DNA of 64,000 nucleotides from JANWHQ01 sp963775275 (GTDB lineage: Bacteria; Pseudomonadota; Alphaproteobacteria; Caulobacterales; Caulobacteraceae), in assembly GCA_963775275.1 (NCBI GenBank), contig CAVZII010000005.1, forward strand, positions 2,976,001 through 3,040,000, written 5' to 3'. Of this stretch, positions 43,266 through 53,065 are shown one piece after another. The position numbers and the translations under genes are program-made. Positions within the stretch are counted from its first letter, which is position 1; each line of letters begins with the position of its first letter. The notes below the pieces were generated by a model. That model saw only the letters and a program-made list of their open reading frames with translations. It did no database searches and was not told the DNA's origin.

Positions 43266-43685
43266 TCAGCCTCCGGCGGCGCCGGAGCGGCGGCCGTTCT
43301 GGCAGATGGCCACCACCATCAGCCCGCCGATCAGGGAGATGTGCTCGAAGGTCGTGCGCATCTCGTTCAGCTGGTCCGCGCCGGACATGGTCCAGAAGTG
43401 GTGGACGATGAAGACGGTCAGGCCGGTGTAGATCCCGAGCGCGCCCGCGCCGAGCCAGGTCAGCTTGCCGCCGAGGATCACCAGCGCCGATCCCCCCAGC
43501 AGGGTGACGAAGGACAGGACCACCACCCAGGCGGGCAGGCCGAAGTGGGCGAACTCGCCCACGGACTGGTTGAACTGAAGCGGCTGCATGATCCCCGGCA
43601 TGACGAAGGTGACGACCAGGGCGATGCGGGCCAGCCACCCGAACCAGGATGAGTTCAGGATGGCGGCGATGGCTTTCGGCGGCAT
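43266..43685 (-). CDS. DoxX-family membrane protein
   Basis: The 139-residue protein has four membrane helices in the DoxX pattern: FGWLARIALVVTFVMPGIMQ, AWVVVLSFVTLLGGSALVIL, LGAGALGIYTGLTVFIVHHF and ISLIGGLMVVAICQNG. The block RTTFEHISLIGGLM is close to the family ending. DoxX proteins associate with thiol and oxidative-stress functions, but this member has no obvious partner. It is convergent with the LysR gene, 21 bp away. Confidence 0.8.
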   Translation of the reverse strand: MPPKAIAAILNSSWFGWLARIALVVTFVMPGIMQPLQFNQSVGEFAHFGLPAWVVVLSFVTLLGGSALVILGGKLTWLGAGALGIYTGLTVFIVHHFWTMSGADQLNEMRTTFEHISLIGGLMVVAICQNGRRSGAAGG

Positions 43686-43787
43686 GTGTCTTCCTCCCCA
43701 CTCCGCGCAGGCCCGAGCCGCGCGGCGACGGCGCGCATCTTTGGCAGAATCAGGGGAGCCGGCAATGGCGACGCTTGGCGCGCCGGC

Positions 43788-45098
43788 TCAGGAGGCGTGC
43801 GTCTCCTCGGCCGCGGCGTCCTCCAGCGGCGGGCTGACCTTGAGGGCGGTGAGCTGGTTGGCGCGGCGGCGCAGCACCTGGAAGCGGTGGCCGTGGAAGA
43901 TGAAGGTCTGGCCGGGCTCGGGGATGGTCTGGGCCTCGTGGATCACCAGGCCCGCGACGCTCACCCAGTCGTCGTCCGGCAGCTCCCAGTCCATGGCGCG
44001 GTTGAGGTCGCGGATGGTGACCGCGCCGTCGACGATCACGGCGCCGTCGGCCTGGCGGCGCACGCCCTGGACGGGCATGTCGTGCTCGTCCTCGATCTCG
44101 CCGACGATCTCCTCGAGGATGTCCTCGAGCGTCACCAGCCCCTGCAGCGCGCCGTACTCGTCCACCACCAGGGCGAAGTGCTGCTTGGCGCGCAGGAAGG
44201 CGTTCAGCTGGTCCTTGAGGTTGGTGGTCTCGGGGATGAACCAGGGCTGGCGCGCGATCGACATGACGTCGAGCTCGTCCAGATGCCCCCCGGCCTCGGC
44301 GACGGCCCGCAGGAGGTCCTTGGCGTGGATGACGCCGACGATGTTCTCGGCGTCGTGCTTGTAGAGCGGCAGGCGGGTGAAGGGGGCGTCCAGGGTCTGG
44401 GCGACCAGCTCGCGCGGCGGAAGATCGGCGTCCAGCATGTCGATCGAGCGGCGGTGGACCATGATCTCGGACACGTCGATGTCGGACAGGTCGAGCACCG
44501 CGCCCAGCATGCGCCGGTCCTTGCTCTCGACCGCGCCCTCCTCGTGGTGCAGCTCGATGGCGCCCCTGATCTCCTCGTGGGCGGCGAAGACGTCGGCCTT
44601 CATGTCGATGTCCACGCCGAACAGATGCAGCGTGTGGCGCACGACCCACTGGATGGCGTCCACGATGGGATCCAGGATCCGTACGAAGAACAGGATGAAG
44701 GCCGAGAGCCCGCGCGCGACGCCGTCCGGGCGGGTGATGGCGATGGTCTTGGGCAGGACCTCGACGAAGACCAGCACCAGCGTCGTCATCACCGCGGTCG
44801 AGATGACCACGCCCCAGGCGCCGTGCACGACGCGGCCGATGAACTCGGTGGCGAGCGCCGAGGACAGGATGTTGATCAGGTTGTAGCCCAGCAGGACCGC
44901 CCCGATCATGCTCTCGCGGTCGCCCAGCAGGGTGTTGACCCGCGCGGCGGCCTTGTCACCGTCCTTCTCGAGCTGGTGCATCCGCCCGCGGCTGGCGGCG
45001 GTGAGCGCGGTCTCGGCGGCCGAGAACAGCGCCGAGATTGTCAGCAGCGCCAGGATCGCCAGGAACACCAGCGCCAGGGTGGAGACGGCCTCGGTCAC
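43788..45098 (-). CDS. CNNM/CBS-domain membrane protein (HlyC/CorC family)
   Basis: The 436-residue protein has an N-terminal CNNM-type membrane domain (TLALVFLAILALLTISALFS, the AAETALTAASRGR block and ALATEFIGRVVHGAWG), two CBS domains (MVHRRSIDMLDADLPP; LDVMSIARQPWF) and the C-terminal CorC domain (LVVDEYGALQGLVTLEDILE, EIVGEIEDEHD). The family is linked to Mg2+ or Co2+ efflux; older annotation as hemolysin is misleading. GTG 45098 overlaps the aroB stop by four bases, so it ends the aroK-aroB operon in translation-coupled form, an arrangement also seen in Caulobacter. Confidence 0.9.
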   Translation of the reverse strand: MTEAVSTLALVFLAILALLTISALFSAAETALTAASRGRMHQLEKDGDKAAARVNTLLGDRESMIGAVLLGYNLINILSSALATEFIGRVVHGAWGVVISTAVMTTLVLVFVEVLPKTIAITRPDGVARGLSAFILFFVRILDPIVDAIQWVVRHTLHLFGVDIDMKADVFAAHEEIRGAIELHHEEGAVESKDRRMLGAVLDLSDIDVSEIMVHRRSIDMLDADLPPRELVAQTLDAPFTRLPLYKHDAENIVGVIHAKDLLRAVAEAGGHLDELDVMSIARQPWFIPETTNLKDQLNAFLRAKQHFALVVDEYGALQGLVTLEDILEEIVGEIEDEHDMPVQGVRRQADGAVIVDGAVTIRDLNRAMDWELPDDDWVSVAGLVIHEAQTIPEPGQTFIFHGHRFQVLRRRANQLTALKVSPPLEDAAAEETHAS

Positions 45099-46252
45099 GG
45101 CGCGGCGCCCTGGTGGAGCAGGAACGCGCGGACCTTGGCCGCATCGACGTCCCTGGCGACGAAGGCCTCGCCGATCGCCCGCGCCAGGACGAAGTTGAGC
45201 CGCCCGGCCTCGGCCTTCTTGTCCTGGGCCATGTGGTGAAGCAGGCGGTCGGCCGCGAACGGCGCGTTGGTGATCTCGGCCAGGCGCGTGGGCAGGCCCG
45301 CGGCGGCGATGGCGGCGACGGCGCGCCGGGCGTCCTCGGGCGGGCAGAGGCCGAGGTCGGCGGAGAAGCGGAACGCCATGGCGCAGCCCAGCGCCACGCC
45401 TTCGCCATGCAGCAGCTCGTCGCCGAAGCCGGTCTCGGCTTCCAGCGCGTGGCCGAAGGTGTGGCCGAGATTCAGGAGCGCGCGCAGGCCGGTGGTCTCG
45501 GTCTCGTCCCGGGCGACGATCTCGGCCTTCATCTGGACGGACCGCGCCACCGCCCGGCCGAGGGCCCCGGGCTCGCGGGCGAGGACCTCGGCACCGTGCG
45601 CCTCGAGCCAGGCGAAGAAGCCGGCGTCGCCCAGAAGGCCGTACTTGATGACCTCCGCGTAGCCGGCGCGCACCTGGCGGTCCGGCAGGGTCGAGAGCAC
45701 GCCGAGGTCGGCCAGGACCAGGCGCGGCTGGTGGAAGGCGCCGATCAGGTTCTTGCCCTGGGCCGCGTCGATGGCGGTCTTGCCGCCCACCGAGGAGTCC
45801 ACCTGGGCCAGGAGCGTGGTGGGGACCTGGATGTAGGCGATGCCGCGCTTGTAGATCGCCGCCGCGAAGCCGGCGAGGTCGCCCACGACGCCGCCGCCGA
45901 AGGCGAGGACCATGTCGTGGCGGTCGAGCTGCAGGTCGAGCAGGCGCGAGGAGAGGTCGGCCAGGCCTTCGAAGCTCTTGGTCTGCTCGCCCGGCGGGAT
46001 GACGATCTTCGAGGCGGAGAGGCCCGCGCCGGCGAGGGAGTCCATGAGCGTTGCGCCGTGCAGGGCGTCGACGTTGGCGTCGGCGACCACGGCGAGGCGG
46101 CCGCGGCCGAGGAGGGGGCGGGCGAACTCGCCCGCGCGGGCGAGAAGGCCCTGGCCGATCAGCACCTCATAGGCGCGCGCGCCGAGGCCCACCCCGATGG
46201 ACTGGAGCCGATCGCGGGCCTGGAGCTGGCCGTCCGGCGGCGCGTCGCTCAC
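45095..46252 (-). CDS. aroB: 3-dehydroquinate synthase
   Basis: Second enzyme of the shikimate pathway, converting DAHP to 3-dehydroquinate with NAD and a metal ion in the cytoplasm. The 385-residue protein carries LAFGGGVVGDLAGFAAAIYK (nucleotide loop), VPTTLLAQVDSSVGGKTAID, GAFHQPRLVLAD, and the metal ligands in AEVIKYG, LNLGHTFGHALE and LHGEGVALG. GTG 46252 overlaps the aroK stop by four bases. Full length and all motifs are intact. Confidence 0.96.
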   Translation of the reverse strand: MSDAPPDGQLQARDRLQSIGVGLGARAYEVLIGQGLLARAGEFARPLLGRGRLAVVADANVDALHGATLMDSLAGAGLSASKIVIPPGEQTKSFEGLADLSSRLLDLQLDRHDMVLAFGGGVVGDLAGFAAAIYKRGIAYIQVPTTLLAQVDSSVGGKTAIDAAQGKNLIGAFHQPRLVLADLGVLSTLPDRQVRAGYAEVIKYGLLGDAGFFAWLEAHGAEVLAREPGALGRAVARSVQMKAEIVARDETETTGLRALLNLGHTFGHALEAETGFGDELLHGEGVALGCAMAFRFSADLGLCPPEDARRAVAAIAAAGLPTRLAEITNAPFAADRLLHHMAQDKKAEAGRLNFVLARAIGEAFVARDVDAAKVRAFLLHQGAAP

Positions 46253-46809
46253 GTCGCGGCCGCCTGCGGGGTGTCCGCGTCCAGCTGCTGGAGCGCGCGC
46301 AGCACCGCGTCGACCGCCTGGCCGGCGGGGCGATCGTCGGTCTCCACCACGATGTCGGCCTCGGCGTAGACGGGATAGCGCTCCTGCATCAGCTGGCTCA
46401 ACACCTCGCGCGGGTCCTTGCCGACCAGGAGCGGACGGGTGTCCTTGCGGCTCACCCGGCGCACCATGACGTCGAGGTCGGCCTTGAGCCAGACCGAGAT
46501 CGCCTTTTGCTTGATCAGGGCGCGGGTCTGCTCGTTCATGAAGGCGCCGCCGCCGGTGGCCAGCACGTGGGGCTCGCCGTCCAGGAGGCGCGCGATGACG
46601 CGCCGCTCGCCGGCCCGGAACTCCACCTCGCCACGCTCGGCGAAGATCTCGGGGATGGTGCGTCCCGCGGCCAGCTCGATCTCATGGTCGGCGTCGCTGA
46701 AGGGCAGGCTCAACGCCTGGGCGAGCCTTCGCCCGATGGTGGTTTTCCCTACGCCCATCAGGCCGACAAGCGCTATGGTGCGTCGTTGCGGGAGCGGGGT
46801 TGAGCTCAT
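46249..46809 (-). CDS. aroK: Shikimate kinase
   Basis: Phosphorylates shikimate with ATP. The 186-residue protein has the P-loop GLMGVGKTTIGRRLA, the shikimate-binding Asp and Arg in FSDADHEIE and EFRAGERRVI, GGGAF (Gly loop) and the lid Arg in RPLL. The ATG at 46809 matches the family (SSTPLPQRRTIALVGLMGVG); a start ten codons upstream is less likely. It is the first gene of aroK-aroB-CorC, divergent from the gene at 47053, with 243 bp between the starts. Confidence 0.95.
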   Translation of the reverse strand: MSSTPLPQRRTIALVGLMGVGKTTIGRRLAQALSLPFSDADHEIELAAGRTIPEIFAERGEVEFRAGERRVIARLLDGEPHVLATGGGAFMNEQTRALIKQKAISVWLKADLDVMVRRVSRKDTRPLLVGKDPREVLSQLMQERYPVYAEADIVVETDDRPAGQAVDAVLRALQQLDADTPQAAAT

Positions 46810-47052
46810 GGCCGCGCCTTCCTGGACCGGCGCCGGCAAGCGCGTCGCCGGCCGCAGTTTGTGGAGGACGCCGTGCTCGCGTCTGTAGGGAGCCCATCCA
46901 TGGCTGGTCCCGCCTTTACACGATCGGGCCTCTGGCCGGCAATCAAGGTCTCCCCCAGTGACGCGGGGACAGGGCGCCGCCGGAACGGCCGTGAGGGGGC
47001 AGGCCCCCTCCGGTGTTTCACGCCACCTTCCCCGCCGGGCGGGGGATCACCA

Positions 47053-48755
47053 GTGGGGGCGCTGGCGCTCGCGCTCGCGGTGCTCGCCGCCGGGCCGGCG
47101 CTGGGCCAGGAGCAGGCGCCGGTGCAGGTCCAGACGCTCACGGCCCCCGACCTGTTCTCGGCAGGCGCGCCGGACGACGACCTGCCATCGGACCTCTGGA
47201 AGGGCTCGTCGGCCGCCCTGGCGCGCAAGGTCATCCCCCAGGTCGCGAGCCAGCCCCTGAGCCCGGCGGCGGCGGCGCTGGCGCGGCATGTGCTCGGCGC
47301 CTCGGCCTCGGCGCCGGACGGCGCGGGCGACGACGCCGAGCTGGCCGGCCGGCGGGCGCTGGCGCTCCTGGCGCTGGGCGACACCGACGTGGTGGAATCG
47401 ATCACCGCGCGCACCCCCAGCCTGTCGCAGAAGGCGCTGCTTTCGCAGGCGGCGGCCGAGGCGGCCCTGATCAAGGGCGAGGAGGACAAGGCCTGCGGCA
47501 TCGGCGACGCCCTCGCCCAGGGCCGCGGCCAGGTCTACTGGCTGAGGCTGAGGACCTTCTGCCAGGCCCGGGCCGGCCAGACGGCGCCGGCGCAGCTGAC
47601 GCTGGAGCTCGCCAACCAGCAGGGCAGGGACCCGGACTTCAGCCGGCTGATGGCGGCGATGCTGGCCGGCGGGGACGGCGGATCGCCGGTGCTGGACAAC
47701 GGCCTGGACTTCGCCCTGTCCAAGCGGGTCGCGTCGGGCTGGGCCCAGGCGCTGGTGAACGCGCCCGCCCCGATCGCCGTGGCGGCCGCGAAGGACGCGG
47801 CCCTGCCGCCGGACGCCCGGCTCGTCGCGGCCGCGCGCGCGGCCAGGGCCGGCTTCATCGTGCCGGCGGCCTATGACGCCGCCCCGCTTGCACCCCCCAC
47901 TCAGGCGCCCGTCGCCGCCGCCCCGACGGCGCCGCCGACGGGATCGGCCCAGGACGCCTCGGCCCAGGACGTATCGGCCCAGGCCGCGCCGGCGACCCCG
48001 ACGGCCCTGGACCCGCTGGCGAACCTGGCGACGGCCAACCAGCCCGGGGCCGCCGGTGAAGGCGCCCTGGTCCAGATCGCGGCCGGCGCCAACGACATGA
48101 CGCTAAAGGAGCAGGCGCTGATCGAGCTCCTGAAGCGCGCCAGGAGCTGGAACGAGTTCCAGACCCTGGCCCGGCTGGCCGAGCCAGGGATCAAGACGCT
48201 GCTCGCCGCCCAGGCGGTGCTGCGCGAGCCGGTGCTGTTCGCCCAGGCCGCGGCGGCGGCCGGCGATGCGGTCTCCGCGAAGGCCGCGCGCGGCCAGGCC
48301 GGCCAGCTCGCCCCGCCGCCGGCGTCGATCGACCTCGAGCTGCTGGACGCGCTGATCGCGGCCGCCTCGCGCAAGCCGGACGCCGCGACGGTCCAGGCGC
48401 TGGACGGCGAGCTCGCCAGGCCCGACGGCGCCGGCCGGGACCGCGCGGGCAAGGCCCTGGCCCTGCTGGCGGCCGAGGGCGCGGAGCTGGGGCCGCAGGC
48501 GCGGCTGGACCTTTCGGGCGCGGACCTCGGCGCCCTGCCCGCCGCCGGCCGCCTGCAGGCGCTGGAGCTTTCGGCCGGGGCCGGCCGGACGGGGGACGTG
48601 GCGCTCTACGTCCTGTCGCTCGTCATGGACGCGGGCCAAGACGGCCTGACCCCGGCGGCGCGCGCCGAGGTCGTGCACGCGCTGAGGCAGGCCGGCCTCA
48701 AGGCCGACGCCCAGGCCTTTGCGGTCGAGGGCCTGCTCGGCCTGCAGACCCGTCC

Positions 48756-48759
<4 letters not shown>
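47053..48759 (+). CDS. Secreted Ala-rich helical repeat protein of unknown function
   Basis: The 568-residue protein begins with a signal peptide if read from GTG 47053 (VGALALALAVLAAGPALGQE), so it is probably periplasmic. Two long helical Ala/Leu-rich halves resembling TPR-like repeats (ARKVIPQVASQPLSPAAAAL, ALLSQAAAEAALIKGEEDKA) flank a Pro/Thr/Ser linker near residue 300. The same type of protein precedes xerD in Caulobacter. Its stop overlaps the xerD start. A longer form from GTG 46861 is possible but would bury the signal peptide. Function unknown. Confidence 0.7.
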
Positions 48760-49697
<938 letters not shown>

Positions 49698-49846
49698 GGG
49701 GCAGGGTGGGCCGCTCGGCGTCTTCCCGGGAGCGTTGTTCCGGCTCCGGGGGAGCTCGCGCCGCCCCTGCCCGCGAACAGTCCTTGCGACTTTCGCAGGA
49801 GGGTGGACACCAGACTTGACCGACCTTCCACATTAACGTCTGGCGC

Positions 49847-50296
49847 ATGACTGAACCTGACATCCGCCCTGCCAAGCCGGACGATCTTCCGGGCATCCTC
49901 GCCCTTTATCGTCAGCTCAATCCCGATGATCCCGTTCTCGACCTCGCTGCCGCCGAGCCGGCTTGGGCGGCCCTGCTCTGTTCCGGTCTGACCACCCCCT
50001 TCGTGGCGGATATGGCGGGGCTGCTGGTATCGTCCTGCACGCTGGCGATCGTCCCCAACCTGTCCCGGGGAGCCCGCCCCTACGGGGTGATCGAGAACGT
50101 CGTGACCCATGCCGACCATCGCCGGACCGGGCTCGGCCGCGCCGTCCTTCACGCTGCGCTCGACAAGGCGTGGAACGCCAACTGCTACAAGGTCCTGCTG
50201 GCGACCGGGTCTCGAAGGGAGGCAACCCTGAGGTTCTATGAAGGCGCAGGGTTCCAGCGGGGCGGGAAGACCTACTTCGAGATTCGCCGACCGTAG
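49847..50296 (+). CDS. GNAT-family N-acetyltransferase
   Basis: The 149-residue protein is a single GNAT domain. VIENVVTHADHRRTGLGRAV contains the acetyl-CoA pyrophosphate loop (RRTGLG), and ATGSRREATLRFYEGAGF is the usual C-terminal block. The acceptor may be an amino acid, amine or antibiotic; the sequence does not say. ATG 49847 fits the family start. It stands alone, about 150 bp after xerD on the same strand. Confidence 0.9.
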   Translation: MTEPDIRPAKPDDLPGILALYRQLNPDDPVLDLAAAEPAWAALLCSGLTTPFVADMAGLLVSSCTLAIVPNLSRGARPYGVIENVVTHADHRRTGLGRAVLHAALDKAWNANCYKVLLATGSRREATLRFYEGAGFQRGGKTYFEIRRP

Positions 50297-50458
50297 GACC
50301 GCTTCGGGTCGATCTCCGTCATTGCGGGGGCCCGGACCCGCACCCTCGCTGCTGCGGCTGAACGGCGGAGGCCCTGAACGTCTGCGCTGGGTGGAGAAAG
50401 CGACCTGGCAGCGTCCGACGCGCATCTGCTATTTGCGGATGTGAGCGGGGAGGCGCCG

Positions 50459-51067
50459 ATGCTCACTGTGTTTCACGCACCGCGAACGCGCTCCCTTCGG
50501 GTCCTTTGGATGCTGGAGGAGATGGGCCTGCCTTACGAGGTGCGGCTGGTCGACTTTCCCCGGCATCGGGCCGACGCCGAATTCATGCGCCTGAACCCGG
50601 CGGGCACGATTCCGGTGTTGACGGACGGCGATGTGGTCATCAGCGACTCCGTGGCCATCATCGAATATCTCGCGCGCCGGCATGGCCCGACGGTTCTTGC
50701 GCCCGAGCCGTCCGACCCGACCTTTCCGGCCTATCTCCAGTACCTGCTGCTCGGAGAAGCCAGCCTGGCGGGGCCTATGACGGTGGTGGCGTATTGCCGG
50801 TTCAGCGGCGTGCAGGACCAGATGGAAAACCCGGGCGTCGAGGCGGCCCGGGCGCTCTTCCGGATGCGCCTGACGGCGGTGGAACAGCGGCTCGGCAGTC
50901 ACGGCCATATGGCCGGAGACGCCTTCACCGCGGCGGATATCTCCGTCGTCTACGCCCTCGGTCTCGGCGAGGCGCTGGGAGCCGTCGAGGCCTTCAGCCC
51001 CGCCGTGCAGGATTACCTGGTCCGCTGCCGCAGCCGACGCGCATTTCGGCGGGCATTGACGCGCTGA
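50459..51067 (+). CDS. Glutathione S-transferase
   Basis: The 202-residue protein has a thioredoxin-fold N-domain (LTVFHAPRTRSLRVLWMLEE, then LNPAGTIPVLTDGDVVISDS with the cis-Pro and glutathione-contact Asp-Ser) and a helical C-domain (GDAFTAADISVVYAL with the N-capping box Asp). The catalytic residue is probably Ser or Arg in PRTRS. It conjugates glutathione to electrophiles or reduces them in the cytoplasm. ATG 50459, six bases after GGGGAGG, is preferred over GTG 50441. Confidence 0.9.
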   Translation: MLTVFHAPRTRSLRVLWMLEEMGLPYEVRLVDFPRHRADAEFMRLNPAGTIPVLTDGDVVISDSVAIIEYLARRHGPTVLAPEPSDPTFPAYLQYLLLGEASLAGPMTVVAYCRFSGVQDQMENPGVEAARALFRMRLTAVEQRLGSHGHMAGDAFTAADISVVYALGLGEALGAVEAFSPAVQDYLVRCRSRRAFRRALTR

Positions 51068-51188
51068 ACCCGAACCTGGGCCGCCTCAACATCTGCAAGG
51101 GTTCGTTGCGCCCCTTTGGCTTCGTTCCGGACAACGGACATCCGGCGCGATGGGGTCCGCCTGGGGCTCAGGTGTCGGCCCTTTCCCC

Positions 51189-51680
51189 TCAGCTGGGTTC
51201 CTTGCGTCGGCGCGCGCGTTCGGCGAGGCGGTGGATGAGGTAGAGCCCGGGAAGGCCGAGGCCGATGCTCCAGTGGGCGAGGGAGGCGGCGGCGCGCAGG
51301 CGGTCGGAACCGGCGTAGTAGAGCAGCCAGCCGGTCACGATGAGGAGGGCGAACAGGCCGAGCATCACGGCGCCGGACCAGCGCCGGCGGCCGAAGCTCC
51401 AGCCGTTGACGACGTGGACGCCCCAGAGCAGGCCGACCGTCCAGAGCGTCGCGAAGGCGAAGGCGCCGTGGAGCCTGAGCCACCAGGGCTCGAGCGGGCT
51501 GGGCTCGGGGCCGAACTCGCCGTGGCGCTGCAGGAAATAGTGGAAGACCAGCCAGGCGGCGCCGGTGGCCCAAAGGCCGAGGCCCACGCCGTTCACCGCG
51601 AGGCGCCGGACGGAGGTCAGGCGGGCCGTGGCGGCCGGGGGCCGTCTCAGGCGGGGGCGACCCTGCAGCCGGTTGCTCAC
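51189..51680 (-). CDS. Four-helix His-rich membrane protein of the flavin operon
   Basis: The 163-residue protein has four predicted helices: GLWATGAAWLVFHYFL, GAFAFATLWTVGLLWGVHVV, SGAVMLGLFALLIVTGWLLY and SLAHWSIGLGLPGLYLIHRL. Histidines in helices 1, 2 and 4 (FHYF, LHGAF, GVHVV, AHWSI, LIHRL) could bind b-type heme, as in cytochrome b561-like and DUF4405 proteins; this is inferred, not shown. GTG 51680 overlaps the ApbE stop by four bases, so it belongs to the Fur-box operon and may pass electrons between the membrane and the FMN protein. Confidence 0.7.
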   Translation of the reverse strand: MSNRLQGRPRLRRPPAATARLTSVRRLAVNGVGLGLWATGAAWLVFHYFLQRHGEFGPEPSPLEPWWLRLHGAFAFATLWTVGLLWGVHVVNGWSFGRRRWSGAVMLGLFALLIVTGWLLYYAGSDRLRAAASLAHWSIGLGLPGLYLIHRLAERARRRKEPS

Positions 51681-52555
51681 GCCGCGGCCTCGAGCGTGCG
51701 CCAGTCCTCGCCGGGGTCGAGCACGAAGGCGGCGGCGGCGAAGCGGCGAAGGACCGGCGCGGCGGCGGCGCCCCGGATCATCACGACCTTGGTCAGGGCG
51801 TCGGCGTCCATGCAGACCGGCGCGGCCACGCTGACGAAGCGGCCGGCGGGCGCTGCGGCGCGGGTCCGGCCGTCCAGATGCAGGCCCGGCGCGCGCCAGG
51901 GATCGGGCGTGCTGGAGCTGGAGGCGAGGGCGGCGTCGGCGATCTGAACCACCGGCAGCGTCCCGGCGGCCGCGTTTGTCCGGAGGGCGACGAGCTCGGC
52001 TTCGGGGCCGAAGGCGCGAAGGTCGCCGCCGGCGTTGACGCAGCCCTTCACGGCGCCCGAGGCCTCGAGCCGCGCCACCGCGAGGTCCACGGCATAGCCC
52101 TTGGCGATCCCGCCGAGGTCCAGGAGCAGCGGACGGTGGAACCGGACGGCGCTGGGGGCGTCCAGCAGCTCGATGTCGCGCCAGTCGGCCTCGGGGTCGG
52201 GCGGAAGGGGCGATGCGGCGCGGGGCAGGGCGCCGGCCGCGACCGCGCCCGCCGCAGCGCGCACGACGTCGAAGACGCCCTGCGAGGCCTCCGCGATCTC
52301 GCGCGCGCGTCGCAGCACCTGGAAGGTGCGCGGATCGACCTGGACCGGGCCCAACGCCGCCTCGGCGTTGATCCGTGAGAGCTCGCTCGAGGGATCCTGG
52401 AAGCTCATCAGGGCGTGGACGAGGGCGACCTCGCCCAAGGCGGCGTCGAGCGCCGCTTCGGCGTCCACGCCCGCAGGGAAGGCGGCGCGCGCCTCGACGA
52501 TGGTCCCGAGCAGGGGCCGCGCGCGGGCGAGCTCAGTGGGCGAGGACGATCGCAT
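51677..52555 (-). CDS. apbE: FAD:protein FMN transferase (ApbE)
   Basis: The 292-residue protein attaches FMN covalently to a Thr in FMN-binding proteins, using FAD. Family blocks: LLGTIVEARAAFP near the start, FQDPSSELSRINAEA, DLGGIAKGYAVDLAVA, VNAGGDLRAFG and the metal-binding DADALTKVVM. It has no signal peptide or lipobox, although most ApbE proteins act in the periplasm; the true start may differ or the enzyme may be exported another way. It overlaps the FMN-binding gene by 23 bp, whose product is its likely substrate. Confidence 0.92.
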   Translation of the reverse strand: MRSSSPTELARARPLLGTIVEARAAFPAGVDAEAALDAALGEVALVHALMSFQDPSSELSRINAEAALGPVQVDPRTFQVLRRAREIAEASQGVFDVVRAAAGAVAAGALPRAASPLPPDPEADWRDIELLDAPSAVRFHRPLLLDLGGIAKGYAVDLAVARLEASGAVKGCVNAGGDLRAFGPEAELVALRTNAAAGTLPVVQIADAALASSSSTPDPWRAPGLHLDGRTRAAAPAGRFVSVAAPVCMDADALTKVVMIRGAAAAPVLRRFAAAAFVLDPGEDWRTLEAAA

Positions 52556-53057
52556 AGGTCGCCAGGAGCCTGCGCACGCCGTCGGCGACGTGCTTGGAGG
52601 ACAGGGTCGCGCCGGAGATGTTCCTGATGTCCTTGCCGAGCCTGAGCGGAGCGCCGTCGCGCTTGCCGGTGAACTGGTCGCGCCAGGCCCGGCCGCGGAC
52701 CTGGTCGCCGTAGCTCTCGCGGTAGTCGAGGATCTCCACGTCCTTCACCGCGCCGGAGGCGTCCAGCGCCAGGGCGAAGGTGATGAACTCGTGCTTGCCC
52801 ACCACCCGGTCGAGGATGAACCAGCCGCCGGTGGAGGCGCGCCAGGCCTTCAGCTCGCGGGTCAGCAGGTCGACGCCGGAGGCCTTGTGGATCGCCCGGG
52901 CCTGCTCGTCGGACAGCGTGCGGACGTCGGGCGTGAGCGTCGCGCCCGGGAACATCAGGGCCTGGGCCTGCCCGGTCGTGAGGTAGGTCGTGGCGTGGGC
53001 GGCGGCGGGCGCGGCCAGGAGCGAGGCGAGCGGCAGGAGGATCAGGCGGGACTGCAT
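52533..53057 (-). CDS. Periplasmic FMN-binding domain protein, likely ApbE substrate
   Basis: The 174-residue protein has a signal peptide (LILLPLASLLAAPAAAHA) and an FMN_bind domain. The motif DIRNISGATLSSKHVADGV holds the SGAT sequence whose Thr is the usual flavinylation site. HEFITFALALDASGAVKDVE and ESYGDQVRGRAWRDQF fit the domain core. It should carry covalent FMN in the periplasm and shuttle electrons. It lies between an outer-membrane protein gene and apbE in one operon under a Fur-type box. Confidence 0.9.
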   Translation of the reverse strand: MQSRLILLPLASLLAAPAAAHATTYLTTGQAQALMFPGATLTPDVRTLSDEQARAIHKASGVDLLTRELKAWRASTGGWFILDRVVGKHEFITFALALDASGAVKDVEILDYRESYGDQVRGRAWRDQFTGKRDGAPLRLGKDIRNISGATLSSKHVADGVRRLLATYAIVLAH

Positions 53058-53065
53058 GGGGCGGC